Source: Prevotella sp.
GTDB lineage: Bacteria; Bacillota; Clostridia; Oscillospirales; Ruminococcaceae
Direction: 5' to 3'
Length of the DNA stretch: 64,000 nt
Assembly: GCA_023663025.1 (NCBI GenBank)
Contig: JAMPIC010000008.1
Location: 1-64,000, forward strand
Shown: piece by piece, positions 1-8,030 of the stretch
Layout: every line of letters starts with the position of its first letter
How positions within the stretch are numbered: the first letter of the stretch is position 1
Notes under the pieces: model-generated
The model's input: the letters and a program-made list of their open reading frames with translations, nothing else
Told to the model about the DNA's origin: nothing
Databases searched by the model: none
Position numbers and translations under genes: made by a program

Positions 1-238
1 ATGGCTTAAATACGTCATTTGTTTGAACTTCACTAAAAACCGGAAAAGTTAAAAAAGCAATAAGGGATTAAGATTATTTCCCGCTTTTCAAAAAATCAAG
101 GCAGTGCCGCGAACCGCGTACTGCCTTTCAATATATTTTTAAGGGTTTCGGAAATTGGTGCTTATCTACAAAACACATCATTTTTATAGAATTTATTTTT
201 GCAAAGTGACGATTTTATACAAATTCTTATAACACCTA
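1..238. other. left-edge non-coding stretch with a hairpin
   Basis: No ORF with a credible start is visible before the cysteine desulfurase. The only structure is a hairpin with arms AAGGCAGT at 98-105 and ACTGCCTT at 120-127. Read on the minus strand it is followed by a T-run, and on the plus strand by an AT-rich stretch, so it is probably the terminator of a gene lying to the left of the window. The rest is AT-rich DNA leading into the promoter. Confidence 0.5.
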
Positions 239-267
239 TTGACATTATAGGTAAAAAGCTGTAAAAT
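239..267 (+). promoter_or_regulatory. promoter of nifS-nifU with an inverted repeat over the -35
   Basis: TTGACA (239-244), a 17-base spacer and TAAAAT (262-267) form a near-consensus vegetative promoter. The arms ACCTAT (234-239) and ATAGGT (247-252) make an inverted repeat that covers the -35 hexamer, the usual place for a repressor. An Rrf2/IscR-type Fe-S regulator would make sense given the genes downstream, but the identity of the regulator is a guess. Confidence 0.75.
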
Positions 268-314
268 AATAACCGAATAAAATATTTTTAAGGCGAACAG
301 AAAGGGGCAGGATT

Positions 315-1505
315 ATGAAAATCTACGCAGATAACGCCGCCACAACGAAAATGAGCCGCGCGGCGGTCGATGCAATGACGCCTTATTTTTGTGAAATTTA
401 CGGAAATCCCTCCAGTCTCCACAGCGACGGTCAGGCTGCTGCAGCGGCGCTTTTCTCGGCAAGGGAGCGAATCGCCTCCGTACTTGGCTGCGCGGCGAAA
501 GAGATCACGTTCACTTCCGGCGGCAGCGAAGCGGACAATCAGGCAATAGTTACCGCAGCCGCTCTCGGCGAAAGAAGCGGAAAGAAGCATATCGTTTCCA
601 CGGCGTTCGAGCATCACGCCGTTCTGCATACGCTTGAAGCTCTCAAAACCCGAGGCTTCGAGATAACCTTGCTTGACGTGGGAGAATTGGGTCTCGTCAC
701 AGCCGAACAGGTAAAAAACGCCATTCGCGGGGACACCTGCCTTGTCAGCGTGATGTTCGCCAATAACGAGATCGGAACGGTGCAGCCGATAAAGGAGATA
801 GGCGCGGTCTGCCGCGCGGCGGGCGTTTTGTTTCACACGGACGCGGTTCAGGCTGCGGGACATCTTAACATAAACGTTTCCGAACAAAATATTGATATGC
901 TGTCGCTGTCGGCGCACAAATTTCACGGTCCCAAAGGGACAGGAGTTTTATACGCAAGGAAAGGTATCCCGCTTCGGAACGTAATTTACGGCGGAGCGCA
1001 GGAACGCGGAAAACGGGCGGGAACGGAAAATATCCCCGCCGTAATGGGTATGGCTGCCGCCCTTGAGGAAGCGGCGGAAAACATTGAAGCGAACGCCGTC
1101 AAACTGATTAAAATGAGAAACAGACTTATTGAGGGACTTTCCGAAATACCGCATTCCGTCCTCAACGGAGATAAAGAAAAACGTCTGCCGGGAAACGTTA
1201 ATTTTTGTTTCGAGGGCATAGAGGGCGAATCGCTTTTGCTGCTGCTGGACGATAAGGGAATTTCCGCTTCCTCGGGTTCGGCGTGTACGTCGGGGTCGCT
1301 CGATCCGAGCCATGTGCTTCTGGCATTGGGCAGACCACACGAAATTGCACACGGCTCTCTGCGCATATCGCTGTCCGCCGAAAATACCGGCGAGGAGATC
1401 GAGTACATTATAAAAGCTGTCGGGGAAACGGTGATGTATCTGAGAAATATGTCTCCCGTGTGGCGCGATCTTATAAACGGAAAAAAAGAATTTATAATAA
1501 AGTGA
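315..1505 (+). CDS. nifS: cysteine desulfurase (NifS/IscS family)
   Basis: This PLP enzyme takes sulfur from L-cysteine as a persulfide and hands it to the Fe-S scaffold encoded next door. The 396-residue length is normal for the family. The PLP lysine is Lys202 in the motif SAHKFHGPKGTG, and the persulfide cysteine is Cys324 in SSGSACTSG, so it looks active. An AAAGGGG Shine-Dalgarno lies about 9 bases before the ATG. The scaffold gene starts 10 bases after the stop, so the two are almost certainly one operon. The pair resembles the NifS/NifU (ISC-like) arrangement usual in Clostridia. A role specific to tRNA thiolation (as for some NifS-like paralogs) cannot be excluded, but the NifU partner argues for Fe-S assembly. 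Confidence 0.95.
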   Translation: MKIYADNAATTKMSRAAVDAMTPYFCEIYGNPSSLHSDGQAAAAALFSARERIASVLGCAAKEITFTSGGSEADNQAIVTAAALGERSGKKHIVSTAFEHHAVLHTLEALKTRGFEITLLDVGELGLVTAEQVKNAIRGDTCLVSVMFANNEIGTVQPIKEIGAVCRAAGVLFHTDAVQAAGHLNINVSEQNIDMLSLSAHKFHGPKGTGVLYARKGIPLRNVIYGGAQERGKRAGTENIPAVMGMAAALEEAAENIEANAVKLIKMRNRLIEGLSEIPHSVLNGDKEKRLPGNVNFCFEGIEGESLLLLLDDKGISASSGSACTSGSLDPSHVLLALGRPHEIAHGSLRISLSAENTGEEIEYIIKAVGETVMYLRNMSPVWRDLINGKKEFIIK

Positions 1506-1515
1506 GGTAATTAAA

Positions 1516-1950
1516 TTGGCACTGTACAGCGAAACGGTTATGGATCATTTCCTCAGTCCGCGCAACGTGGGCGTTATCGAGAACGCAGACGGCATAGGCG
1601 AGGTCGGCAACGCTAAATGCGGCGACATCATGAAGATATATCTGAAAATAGAGAACAACATTATTGCGGACGTAAAATTCGAGACTTTCGGCTGCGGTTC
1701 CGCGATAGCCTCAAGCTCGATGGCTGCGGAAATGATCAAGGGCAGACCTTTATCGGAGGCTCTGACACTGACGAATAAAGCGGTCGCGGAGGCTCTCGAC
1801 GGACTTCCCCCTCATAAGCTCCACTGCTCCGTGCTTGCGGAGGAGGCTGTAAAGGCGGCTGTAAAGGACTATTACGATAAAAACGGTATCGGTTACGACC
1901 GCGGTATTTTCCCCGACTGCGAAAGCTGCGGTCATTGCTGCGGGGAATAA
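1516..1950 (+). CDS. nifU: Fe-S cluster scaffold protein (IscU/NifU N-terminal type)
   Basis: This is the assembly platform for nascent [2Fe-2S]/[4Fe-4S] clusters that receives sulfur from NifS. All three ligand cysteines of the family are present: Cys35 (NAKCGD), Cys60 (GCGSAIASSS) and Cys104 (LHCSVLAEEA). The start is a TTG preceded by GAGGTAA, so translation may be weak or coupled to nifS. The 144 residues include an unusual C-terminal tail, CESCGHCC (135-142), with four extra cysteines beyond the normal end of the IscU fold. The tail could bind metal or be a redox-active extension; its function is unknown. Confidence 0.93.
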   Translation: MALYSETVMDHFLSPRNVGVIENADGIGEVGNAKCGDIMKIYLKIENNIIADVKFETFGCGSAIASSSMAAEMIKGRPLSEALTLTNKAVAEALDGLPPHKLHCSVLAEEAVKAAVKDYYDKNGIGYDRGIFPDCESCGHCCGE

Positions 1951-2044
1951 TTATTACTGTTTAGAAACGCGGAACGGGGCGCCGCAGCTGAAAAGCAAAA
2001 GAATATCCGCACACTTGCACATGCTTATCGGGGACGTTACCCTT

Positions 2045-3754
2045 TTATCGTCTTGCAGATGTTTTCTCGGGCACATAATTCCCGCCGCAAAGTCTGCTCT
2101 CAAAAACGCCCACAGGCAGCGGCTTGTCAAAGAAGTACCCCTGCGCCCTGAAGCAGCTGCAGCATTTCAGCAGCTCCACCTGATTTACGCTTTCAACGCC
2201 CTCCACGATGCACTCCAAACCAAGCTCCTGAGCCATTGAGATGACGTATTTCAGCATAATTTCCTTGTCCTCTTTATTTTCGTCCGCCTCGTCGGGCAGG
2301 AAGCTTTTGTCAATTTTGAGTACGTTCCAAGGCAGGTCGCGGATAAGGTTCAGCGACGAATACCCTACCCCGAAATCGTCCACGGAGGTGCTTATTCCCA
2401 GCGCGTGCAGCGACGACACCACCCTTTTCAGCTCCTTGAAATTTACGTCCGTGGTAGTCTCCGTAAGCTCTATCTCGATATATTCGTGGGGCACGTCGTA
2501 TTTATCAATAATTTCCAGTATATGCTCCGCAAGCCCCTCGTCGCCAAGGTGCATTCTCGACAGGTTGACCGATATTTTCACAAGCGGCATACCATTGTCT
2601 ATCCACCTGCGCATATCGCGGCAGACGTGTTCCAGCACATAAAAATCCAGTATACATATATTGTGGCTCTGCTCCAGTATGGGGATAAACCGGTAAGGCA
2701 GGATAAACTCGCCGTTGTGCACCCAACGGCAGAGAGCCTCCGCGCCGCTTATGGAATAATTTGTAAGATTTACCTTAGGCTGATAGTAGACGATAAACTC
2801 TTCCTTGTCCACAGCGCCGTAAAAAAGGCTTTCCATCAATTTTTTCGCTTCCACGCGCTTTTTCAGCTCGTCGTCAAACACGGCATACGGAACCTTGTTT
2901 GTTCTGGAGGCAGCCTCCGCGATCATTACGAACTCCATTACCTCATGCGGACTGCGGCAGTAACCGTCCGCAATATAATAACCCGCGTGAGCCGACACAA
3001 AAATTTCCTCAATGCCGCGAATATCCGTGGAAATACTCATTCCCGAAAGCCGGCGCATTACCTCGTCCATTTTGCTCTTTTTAAACAGCGTGACGAAATT
3101 ATCTCCGCCAAGTCTGGTGATAAAGCCGTCCTCGCCGATAAAATCCTTAAGTCCGTAAATATATTTTTTCATGACCTCTGTGCCCGCGTTTCTGCCGATT
3201 TTGGCGTTTATGACGGACATTCGGGCTATATTGAAGCGGCAGACGCAGCAGTCGCGTATCTCGCCGGTCGCGAACATAGTTCCCATGGCTTTCATAAGAT
3301 ACCGCAGGTTATAAAGGTTCATTTCGGTATCCATTATGGAAAATTTTTCCGCAGTAGCTGCGATACGGGCGCGGTCGTTCACTTGATAAAGCTGCGTAAC
3401 AAAGGTATTTATCATGCTTATATGCTCGTCGTCCCACTCCTCGCTGTCCTTGTAGGGATAGATGTAAAAATTGAACACGCTGTTGTCCTCATGCCGCTTT
3501 TTAATTGTGAGAACGCGTTTTTCGTCCCAATTATCGCGGGAAAACACCAAAAAGTTTTCGTCCTGCATAAACAGGGTATTGGAGGTTTTTGCGATATTAA
3601 ACACTATTTCCAGCTTTGCGACGCCAAGCAGCTCGCAAACGCTGTCTACAGCGCGTCTTGAAGCGGGAGCTTCCCCCGCGGGAACAAGCGCTTCGGAGCT
3701 TGAGACAAAATTCATCATTGCCTCGGAAAATTTTCTCAGAAATAAATCGCTCAT
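2045..3754 (-). CDS. GGDEF-EAL protein, probable c-di-GMP phosphodiesterase with degenerate GGDEF
   Basis: A 569-residue cytosolic protein with no signal peptide or membrane segment. Residues 1-150 look like a GAF-type sensory domain (inferred from position and composition). A GGDEF domain (about 165-305) has the degenerate signature GGDNF at 216-220, so diguanylate cyclase activity is doubtful, although such domains often bind GTP and activate the EAL partner. The EAL domain (about 318-560) keeps EALCRW (339-344), an NLS motif, ELTET, DDFG, DKSF and EGVE, the residues expected of an active phosphodiesterase converting c-di-GMP to pGpG. The gene is monocistronic behind its own promoter with a leader of about 195 bases. 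GAGGT precedes the ATG. Confidence 0.9.
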   Translation of the reverse strand: MSDLFLRKFSEAMMNFVSSSEALVPAGEAPASRRAVDSVCELLGVAKLEIVFNIAKTSNTLFMQDENFLVFSRDNWDEKRVLTIKKRHEDNSVFNFYIYPYKDSEEWDDEHISMINTFVTQLYQVNDRARIAATAEKFSIMDTEMNLYNLRYLMKAMGTMFATGEIRDCCVCRFNIARMSVINAKIGRNAGTEVMKKYIYGLKDFIGEDGFITRLGGDNFVTLFKKSKMDEVMRRLSGMSISTDIRGIEEIFVSAHAGYYIADGYCRSPHEVMEFVMIAEAASRTNKVPYAVFDDELKKRVEAKKLMESLFYGAVDKEEFIVYYQPKVNLTNYSISGAEALCRWVHNGEFILPYRFIPILEQSHNICILDFYVLEHVCRDMRRWIDNGMPLVKISVNLSRMHLGDEGLAEHILEIIDKYDVPHEYIEIELTETTTDVNFKELKRVVSSLHALGISTSVDDFGVGYSSLNLIRDLPWNVLKIDKSFLPDEADENKEDKEIMLKYVISMAQELGLECIVEGVESVNQVELLKCCSCFRAQGYFFDKPLPVGVFESRLCGGNYVPEKTSARR

Positions 3755-4320
3755 AAAAAATACCTCGATATCGTTTGATATAAAGCCGAAGCTAAAAGCG
3801 TGCGGTAAATCAATTTAAAGTTTACCTGCGGATAGTGCGGAAGACCGTTTGGATCTGTATTTTCACGAGGGACAGGGATAAAGAGCCGAGCTGTTGAATT
3901 CATATGCGGAATGCCCGGGAAACTTTTTACATAAGTTTCATCGGTTCTTTATAGCATTATAGCACAATAAATCTAAAATTTCAAGTGAATTGTCAAAAAA
4001 AATATACAAAAATAACAAAAACAAACAATAATATTTTTATGCGTAAAATCGAAACAAATTTATACAGTTTGTATAAAAACAAAAAGGCAGTTCAGGCGAA
4101 ACTCAAAGCTGTGCCCGAACTGCATGAACTGCGGACGTGCTTGCGGAGATACCGGAATTGCGTTCAAAGAACGACGGAGGTTTTTACCGTGAGAAACGCT
4201 TCCGAAAAATAAAAAAATTTTTTGCAAATGAAAAAAATTGCCTTTCTGAATTGTATTTAATATGAAAGATAAATTTTGCCGACCAATTTTTCAACAAAAA
4301 CTTTGAAAGGATTGATCCTC
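3755..4320. other. divergent intergenic region
   Basis: 566 bases between the EAL gene (minus) and the vWA gene (plus). It holds the minus-strand promoter at 3956-3984, the long untranslated leader of the EAL gene, and an imperfect inverted repeat of the type GCAGTTC...GAACTGC around 4087-4121. I looked for a c-di-GMP (GEMM) riboswitch in the leader and did not find its conserved core. No clear plus-strand promoter stands out. Confidence 0.5.
3956..3984 (-). promoter_or_regulatory. promoter of the GGDEF-EAL gene
   Basis: On the minus strand TTGAAA (3984-3979), a 17-base spacer and a perfect TATAAT (3961-3956). The predicted start of transcription near 3949 gives a leader of about 195 bases before the ATG at 3754. 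Confidence 0.75.
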
Positions 4321-6300
4321 ATGACAATCAAAAAAATCCGCAGAAACATACTTCGGATAGCTGCTGTTTCCGCAGCGGCGGTAATGACCTTGACGGCAGC
4401 GCCGCACGTTCCCGTATCGGCGGCTATCGACCTGAACAGCCTGCCCGCACCCATTGAGGAGGACAGCTCGAAAGCGTTCTCCAAAACGGTTCCCGTTCTG
4501 TCCGAAGCCAAGAACGACCGCGACTATTGGTACGGGAACTGCACCGTCCTCAGCTGGAAACCCGTTAAAGGTGCGCTGTACTACAAGGTCTACCGAAAGG
4601 ACGACGGCGGCGCAAACAAATGCATTGCCAATGTTTTCGATACGGAATACTGCGATTACGACGTTTACACCGAAAGGGAGTACAAAATCAAAGCGGTGAC
4701 TTTCACATACTCCGACGAGAAAGTACTCACAAAATTTTCCAACACTGTAAAGGTCAAGGCGGAGAAAAAAACCGAACCGAAATATTACTATGACGGCGAC
4801 GACGAAGCCATTGCCGAAGATGAAGAAAGCGATTATGATTACGAACCCGCTCCGGCGGCTGTCTCGGGAGCGGCTGTTCCCGTAAACTCCGTCTATGTGC
4901 CCGCAGTCAATACCGAGGAGTACGGCAAGTCCGAGGAAAGCGGCTACAAAAAAGCTTCGCTCAGCCCCCTGTCCACCTTTTCGGCGGACGTTGACACGGC
5001 TTCCTACGCCAATCTGCGGCGGCTGATAAACGAAGGCAGCCCCGTCCCCGAGGACGCCGTTCGCATTGAGGAAATGCTCAACTACTTCGATTACGGCTAT
5101 CCCATGCCCGCGGGAAATTCCCGCTTTTCCGTAAACACGGAGCTTTCGGACTGCCCTTGGAACAGCAAGGCTCAGCTTCTGGCGATAGGCATTCAGGGCA
5201 AAGACCTTGAAAAAACTCCCGACAGCAATTTGGTGTTCCTTATCGACACAAGCGGCTCTATGTGCTCCGAGGACAAGCTGGAGCTTGCCTGCAAGTCCAT
5301 AAGAACGCTGACGAAAACTCTCGGGAAAAACGACCGCGTGTCGATCGTCACCTATTCGGGCGAGGAGAGAGTTGTCCTCGCGGGAGCGCGAGGAGATCAG
5401 GTCAAGACCGTAAACGCCCTCACAGCCATACTTGAAGCCGACGGCGTGACCAACGGCGAAAGCGGCATACAGGCAGCCTACGCCATCGCGGAAAAATACT
5501 TCATCGAGGGCGGAAACAACCGCATTATCCTCTGCACCGACGGCGATCTGAACGTGGGTATCTCCGACGAGGACGAGCTGAAAAAGCTTGTGGAGGAGAA
5601 GCGCGAAAGCGGCGTGTACCTTTCCGTCATGGGCTTCGGAAAGGGCAACATCAAGGATAACAAAATGGAGACCCTCGCCGACAACGGAAACGGCAGCTAT
5701 CACTACATCGACTCGGTAAACGAGGCTAACAAAATTTTCCTTGAAGAGCGGAACAGCACTCTTTACACGATTGCCAAGGACGTTAAAATTCAGGTTGAGT
5801 TCAACCCCGAAAACGTTGAGGGGTACCGTCTTATCGGCTACGACAACCGTCGTCTTGCCAATGAGGACTTTACCGACGATACCAAAGACGCGGGCGACGT
5901 GGGCGCGGGAGCAAGCGTTACAGCGCTGTACGAAATAATCCCCGCTGCGGGAAAATCCTCCTCGGGTCTCAAATATCAGAAAACGACCGTCAATGAGGGA
6001 TTATCCGAGGAACTGCTCACGATAAAAGTCCGCTACAAAAATCCCGAGGACGGAAAGAGCTATCAGGTTTCCAAAGCCGTGAACAAATCGGACTGTTCAG
6101 CCGTCAAAAGCGACAGAATGAAGCTTGCCTGCGCGGTAACGGAGTTCGGACTTGTGCTGAAAGACAGCGACTATAAAGGCACTGCCGATACCGCTCACGC
6201 CCTTAAGCTTGCCAAAGAGCTGAAAGACCCGGACGTATACGAAAAGGAGTTTGTTAAGCTTATCGAAAAATACCGCAAATACAGTAAAACATCCGAATAA
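4321..6300 (+). CDS. secreted FN3-von Willebrand A domain protein (YfbK-like)
   Basis: A 659-residue exported protein. Start chosen at the ATG preceded by AAAGGA nine bases upstream; an earlier in-frame TTG at 4276 lacks a ribosome site. Residues 1-33 are a signal peptide without a lipobox. Residues about 68-147 form a fibronectin type III-like module, followed by an acidic, Asp/Glu/Tyr-rich linker (155-180). The YfbK-type N-terminal region (about 200-300) and a vWA domain (300-480) follow. The vWA keeps the MIDAS motif DTSGS (309-313) and the later Thr and Asp, so it should bind Mg2+ and a protein ligand. The C-terminal about 150 residues match the domain that normally follows vWA in YfbK proteins. 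No wall anchor or membrane segment is seen. Probably an extracellular adhesion or scaffold protein; the ligand is unknown. Confidence 0.85.
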   Translation: MTIKKIRRNILRIAAVSAAAVMTLTAAPHVPVSAAIDLNSLPAPIEEDSSKAFSKTVPVLSEAKNDRDYWYGNCTVLSWKPVKGALYYKVYRKDDGGANKCIANVFDTEYCDYDVYTEREYKIKAVTFTYSDEKVLTKFSNTVKVKAEKKTEPKYYYDGDDEAIAEDEESDYDYEPAPAAVSGAAVPVNSVYVPAVNTEEYGKSEESGYKKASLSPLSTFSADVDTASYANLRRLINEGSPVPEDAVRIEEMLNYFDYGYPMPAGNSRFSVNTELSDCPWNSKAQLLAIGIQGKDLEKTPDSNLVFLIDTSGSMCSEDKLELACKSIRTLTKTLGKNDRVSIVTYSGEERVVLAGARGDQVKTVNALTAILEADGVTNGESGIQAAYAIAEKYFIEGGNNRIILCTDGDLNVGISDEDELKKLVEEKRESGVYLSVMGFGKGNIKDNKMETLADNGNGSYHYIDSVNEANKIFLEERNSTLYTIAKDVKIQVEFNPENVEGYRLIGYDNRRLANEDFTDDTKDAGDVGAGASVTALYEIIPAAGKSSSGLKYQKTTVNEGLSEELLTIKVRYKNPEDGKSYQVSKAVNKSDCSAVKSDRMKLACAVTEFGLVLKDSDYKGTADTAHALKLAKELKDPDVYEKEFVKLIEKYRKYSKTSE

Positions 6301-6307
6301 ATTTCAA

Positions 6308-6342
6308 GCGGAACGTCCCGATATCGGGCGTTCCGCATTTTT
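6308..6342. terminator. rho-independent terminator
   Basis: Arms GCGGAACG (6308-6315) and CGTTCCGC (6329-6336) with further pairing inside, followed by TTTTT on the plus strand. It ends the vWA transcript and lies between convergent genes. Confidence 0.8.
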
Positions 6343-6350
6343 CGTACTCT

Positions 6351-7070
6351 TTATTTATTTCTGCTTGAAATTCCGCACAGGTCTTTGACAACCTCGCCCG
6401 CAATTATCAGTCCCGCAGCAGACGGCACAAACGCCGTACTGCCCGGGACCGTCCTTTTTCCGCACTCCTCGTCCGAGGGCAGCGGCGTGATCGGCGGCTC
6501 TTTGGAGTAGACCACTTTCAGGCTTTTGACCCCTCTTTTCCGAAGCTCAGTGCGCATCACCCGCGCAAGGGGACACACCGAGGTGGCGTATATGTCCGCG
6601 ACCTCAAAGGCGGTGGGATCAAGCTTGTTTCCCGCACCCATGGAGCATATTATCGGCACGTCCGCCGCCTGCGCTTTCATGACCAGTTCTATCTTTGCGG
6701 AAACGGTGTCCACGGCGTCCACAACATAATCATAGCGGGTAAAATCAAAATCTGCGGAATTTTCGGGCAGGAAAAATTTTCTGTACGCCGTGACCTCCGC
6801 TTCGGGATTTATCAGTGCTATGCGTTCTTTCATCACGTCGGTCTTGTAAAGTCCCACCTTATCGACGGTAGCGATTATCTGACGGTTTATATTGGTCTCG
6901 CTGACGACGTCGCTGTCGATAAGATCAAGCGCGCCCACCCCCGACCGCGCAAGAGCCTCCGCCGCGTGACCTCCCACGCCGCCTATGCCGAATACCGCAA
7001 CGCGGGAATTTCCGAGCCTTTCCATTCCCTCTCTGCCGAGGAGAAGCTCGGTTCGTGAAAATCGGTTCAT
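6351..7070 (-). CDS. tcdA: tRNA threonylcarbamoyladenosine dehydratase (TcdA/ThiF family)
   Basis: An E1-like, ATP-dependent enzyme that cyclises the t6A37 base of ANN-decoding tRNAs to ct6A. The 239-residue protein has the Rossmann nucleotide loop GIGGVGGHAAEALARSG near residue 29 and the ThiF-family signature DSDVVSETNINRQ. The middle segment VVDAVDTVSAKIEL is typical for the family, and an SV/TCPLARVMR segment near residue 165 holds the conserved cysteine region. The family also contains MoeB/ThiF/HesA, but there is no rhodanese or carrier-protein gene nearby, and overall length and order fit TcdA (YgdL/CsdL). The gene stands alone on the minus strand. Confidence 0.88.
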   Translation of the reverse strand: MNRFSRTELLLGREGMERLGNSRVAVFGIGGVGGHAAEALARSGVGALDLIDSDVVSETNINRQIIATVDKVGLYKTDVMKERIALINPEAEVTAYRKFFLPENSADFDFTRYDYVVDAVDTVSAKIELVMKAQAADVPIICSMGAGNKLDPTAFEVADIYATSVCPLARVMRTELRKRGVKSLKVVYSKEPPITPLPSDEECGKRTVPGSTAFVPSAAGLIIAGEVVKDLCGISSRNK

Positions 7071-7160
7071 AGCAGTACACCTCTTCCGGTAAATATTACA
7101 CAGCGTTTCCGACGGTTTGCATACCGTGAAATAAATTTCCGTTTTCCGTCAATGATACAA

Positions 7161-7189
7161 AACGTCCAAAGCCGACGGCTCCGGACGTT
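7161..7189 (-). terminator. terminator after the esterase gene
   Basis: Stem AACGTCC (7161-7167) with GGACGTT (7183-7189) around an inner GC-rich helix; on the minus strand a short T-run follows. It ends the DUF4190-lipoprotein-esterase unit. Confidence 0.65.
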
Positions 7190-7193
7190 CCTT

Positions 7194-8015
7194 TTATCTT
7201 GTCTTTATCCAATCAACCGCCATGGAAAACCATCTTCCGCAGTCGGGATTGAAATGCTCGTCCCCGCTTGCAGCGCATTCGTCGCAGAGGGACAGTCCGT
7301 GCGCTCCCTTTTCAAAAATATGACAGGCGAAAGGTATCTTCTTTTCCGCCAGAGCAGCCGCGAACATCAGCGTGTTTTCAACGGGAACGCAGCCGTCGTC
7401 GGCGGTGTGCCACAGGAACACGGGCGGAACGTCCCCGCCGACTTGATTTTCAAGGGAAACAAGCTCCCGCAGTTTAACGTCGTCCCCCGCGATATTCGCT
7501 ATCGAACCGTCGTGGCGTTTTTCTCCCGCCGTGATAACGGGATAGCACAGCACCGCCCCGTTCGGTTTCCAAAGGGAATTATCCCCGCCCAGAGCGTCCG
7601 TCATAAAGGATTTTTTCCAGTGTACCGCAAGGCTTGCCGCAAGATGTCCCCCTGCGGAAAAGCCGCATATCATAATTTTGTCGGGATCGACCCCCAGCTC
7701 CTCCGCGTTCTCCCGCACATAGGCGACGGCGCGGGCAGCCTCCAGCAGGTTGGTCGGAAACCTCTTCATGCAGCTGTACCGAAGCACGAACGCCTGTATG
7801 CCGTAAGCCGCGAACCGCACGGCTATAGGCTCGGCTTCCCGCTCGGAGCAGTACTCGTACCCTCCTCCGGGACAGATAACAACAGCGGGACGTTTGTTCA
7901 GCAGTATTCCCCCGTAAGGTCCCTGACAGAAAACGTCCAGCTCGGCGCGGCAGCCTGCGGGATCAAGTCCCGCCTTTTCATAGGGAACGTCAAGTACAAC
8001 GGTTTTGTTTATCAT
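7194..8015 (-). CDS. alpha/beta hydrolase (BD-FAE/acetyl-xylan-esterase-like)
   Basis: A 273-residue cytosolic esterase-like enzyme. Visible features are the oxyanion segment CPGGGYEYCSERE (48-60), the nucleophile elbow CGFSAGGH with Ser120, the acid region HTADDGCVP (Asp206 or Asp207) and His239 in KGAHGLSL. This order and spacing match the bifunctional feruloyl/acetyl-xylan esterase group, which removes acyl groups from sugars. It starts 15 bases after the stop of a sugar-type binding lipoprotein gene, so the two probably share a transcript, and the enzyme may deacylate an imported saccharide (inference). The true substrate cannot be read from sequence. Confidence 0.8.
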   Translation of the reverse strand: MINKTVVLDVPYEKAGLDPAGCRAELDVFCQGPYGGILLNKRPAVVICPGGGYEYCSEREAEPIAVRFAAYGIQAFVLRYSCMKRFPTNLLEAARAVAYVRENAEELGVDPDKIMICGFSAGGHLAASLAVHWKKSFMTDALGGDNSLWKPNGAVLCYPVITAGEKRHDGSIANIAGDDVKLRELVSLENQVGGDVPPVFLWHTADDGCVPVENTLMFAAALAEKKIPFACHIFEKGAHGLSLCDECAASGDEHFNPDCGRWFSMAVDWIKTR

Positions 8016-8030
8016 TTCAGCATATCCTTT

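Noticed and set aside
98..127. Hairpin near the left edge as a CRISPR or attachment site
   Set aside because: A single inverted repeat without spacers or a duplicated core; terminator is the simpler reading.
3755..3955. Possible c-di-GMP riboswitch in the EAL leader
   Set aside because: The conserved GEMM core sequences are not present; only generic hairpins can be drawn.
3985..4212. 75-codon plus-strand frame between the EAL and vWA genes
   Set aside because: No Shine-Dalgarno, overlaps the minus-strand promoter, Lys/Asn-rich composition typical of AT-rich non-coding DNA.
4291..5703. 470-codon open frame antisense to the vWA gene
   Set aside because: It runs opposite a gene with clear signal peptide, FN3 and vWA motifs, has no ribosome site and a low-complexity hydrophobic product; long antisense frames are frequent in these GC-biased genes.
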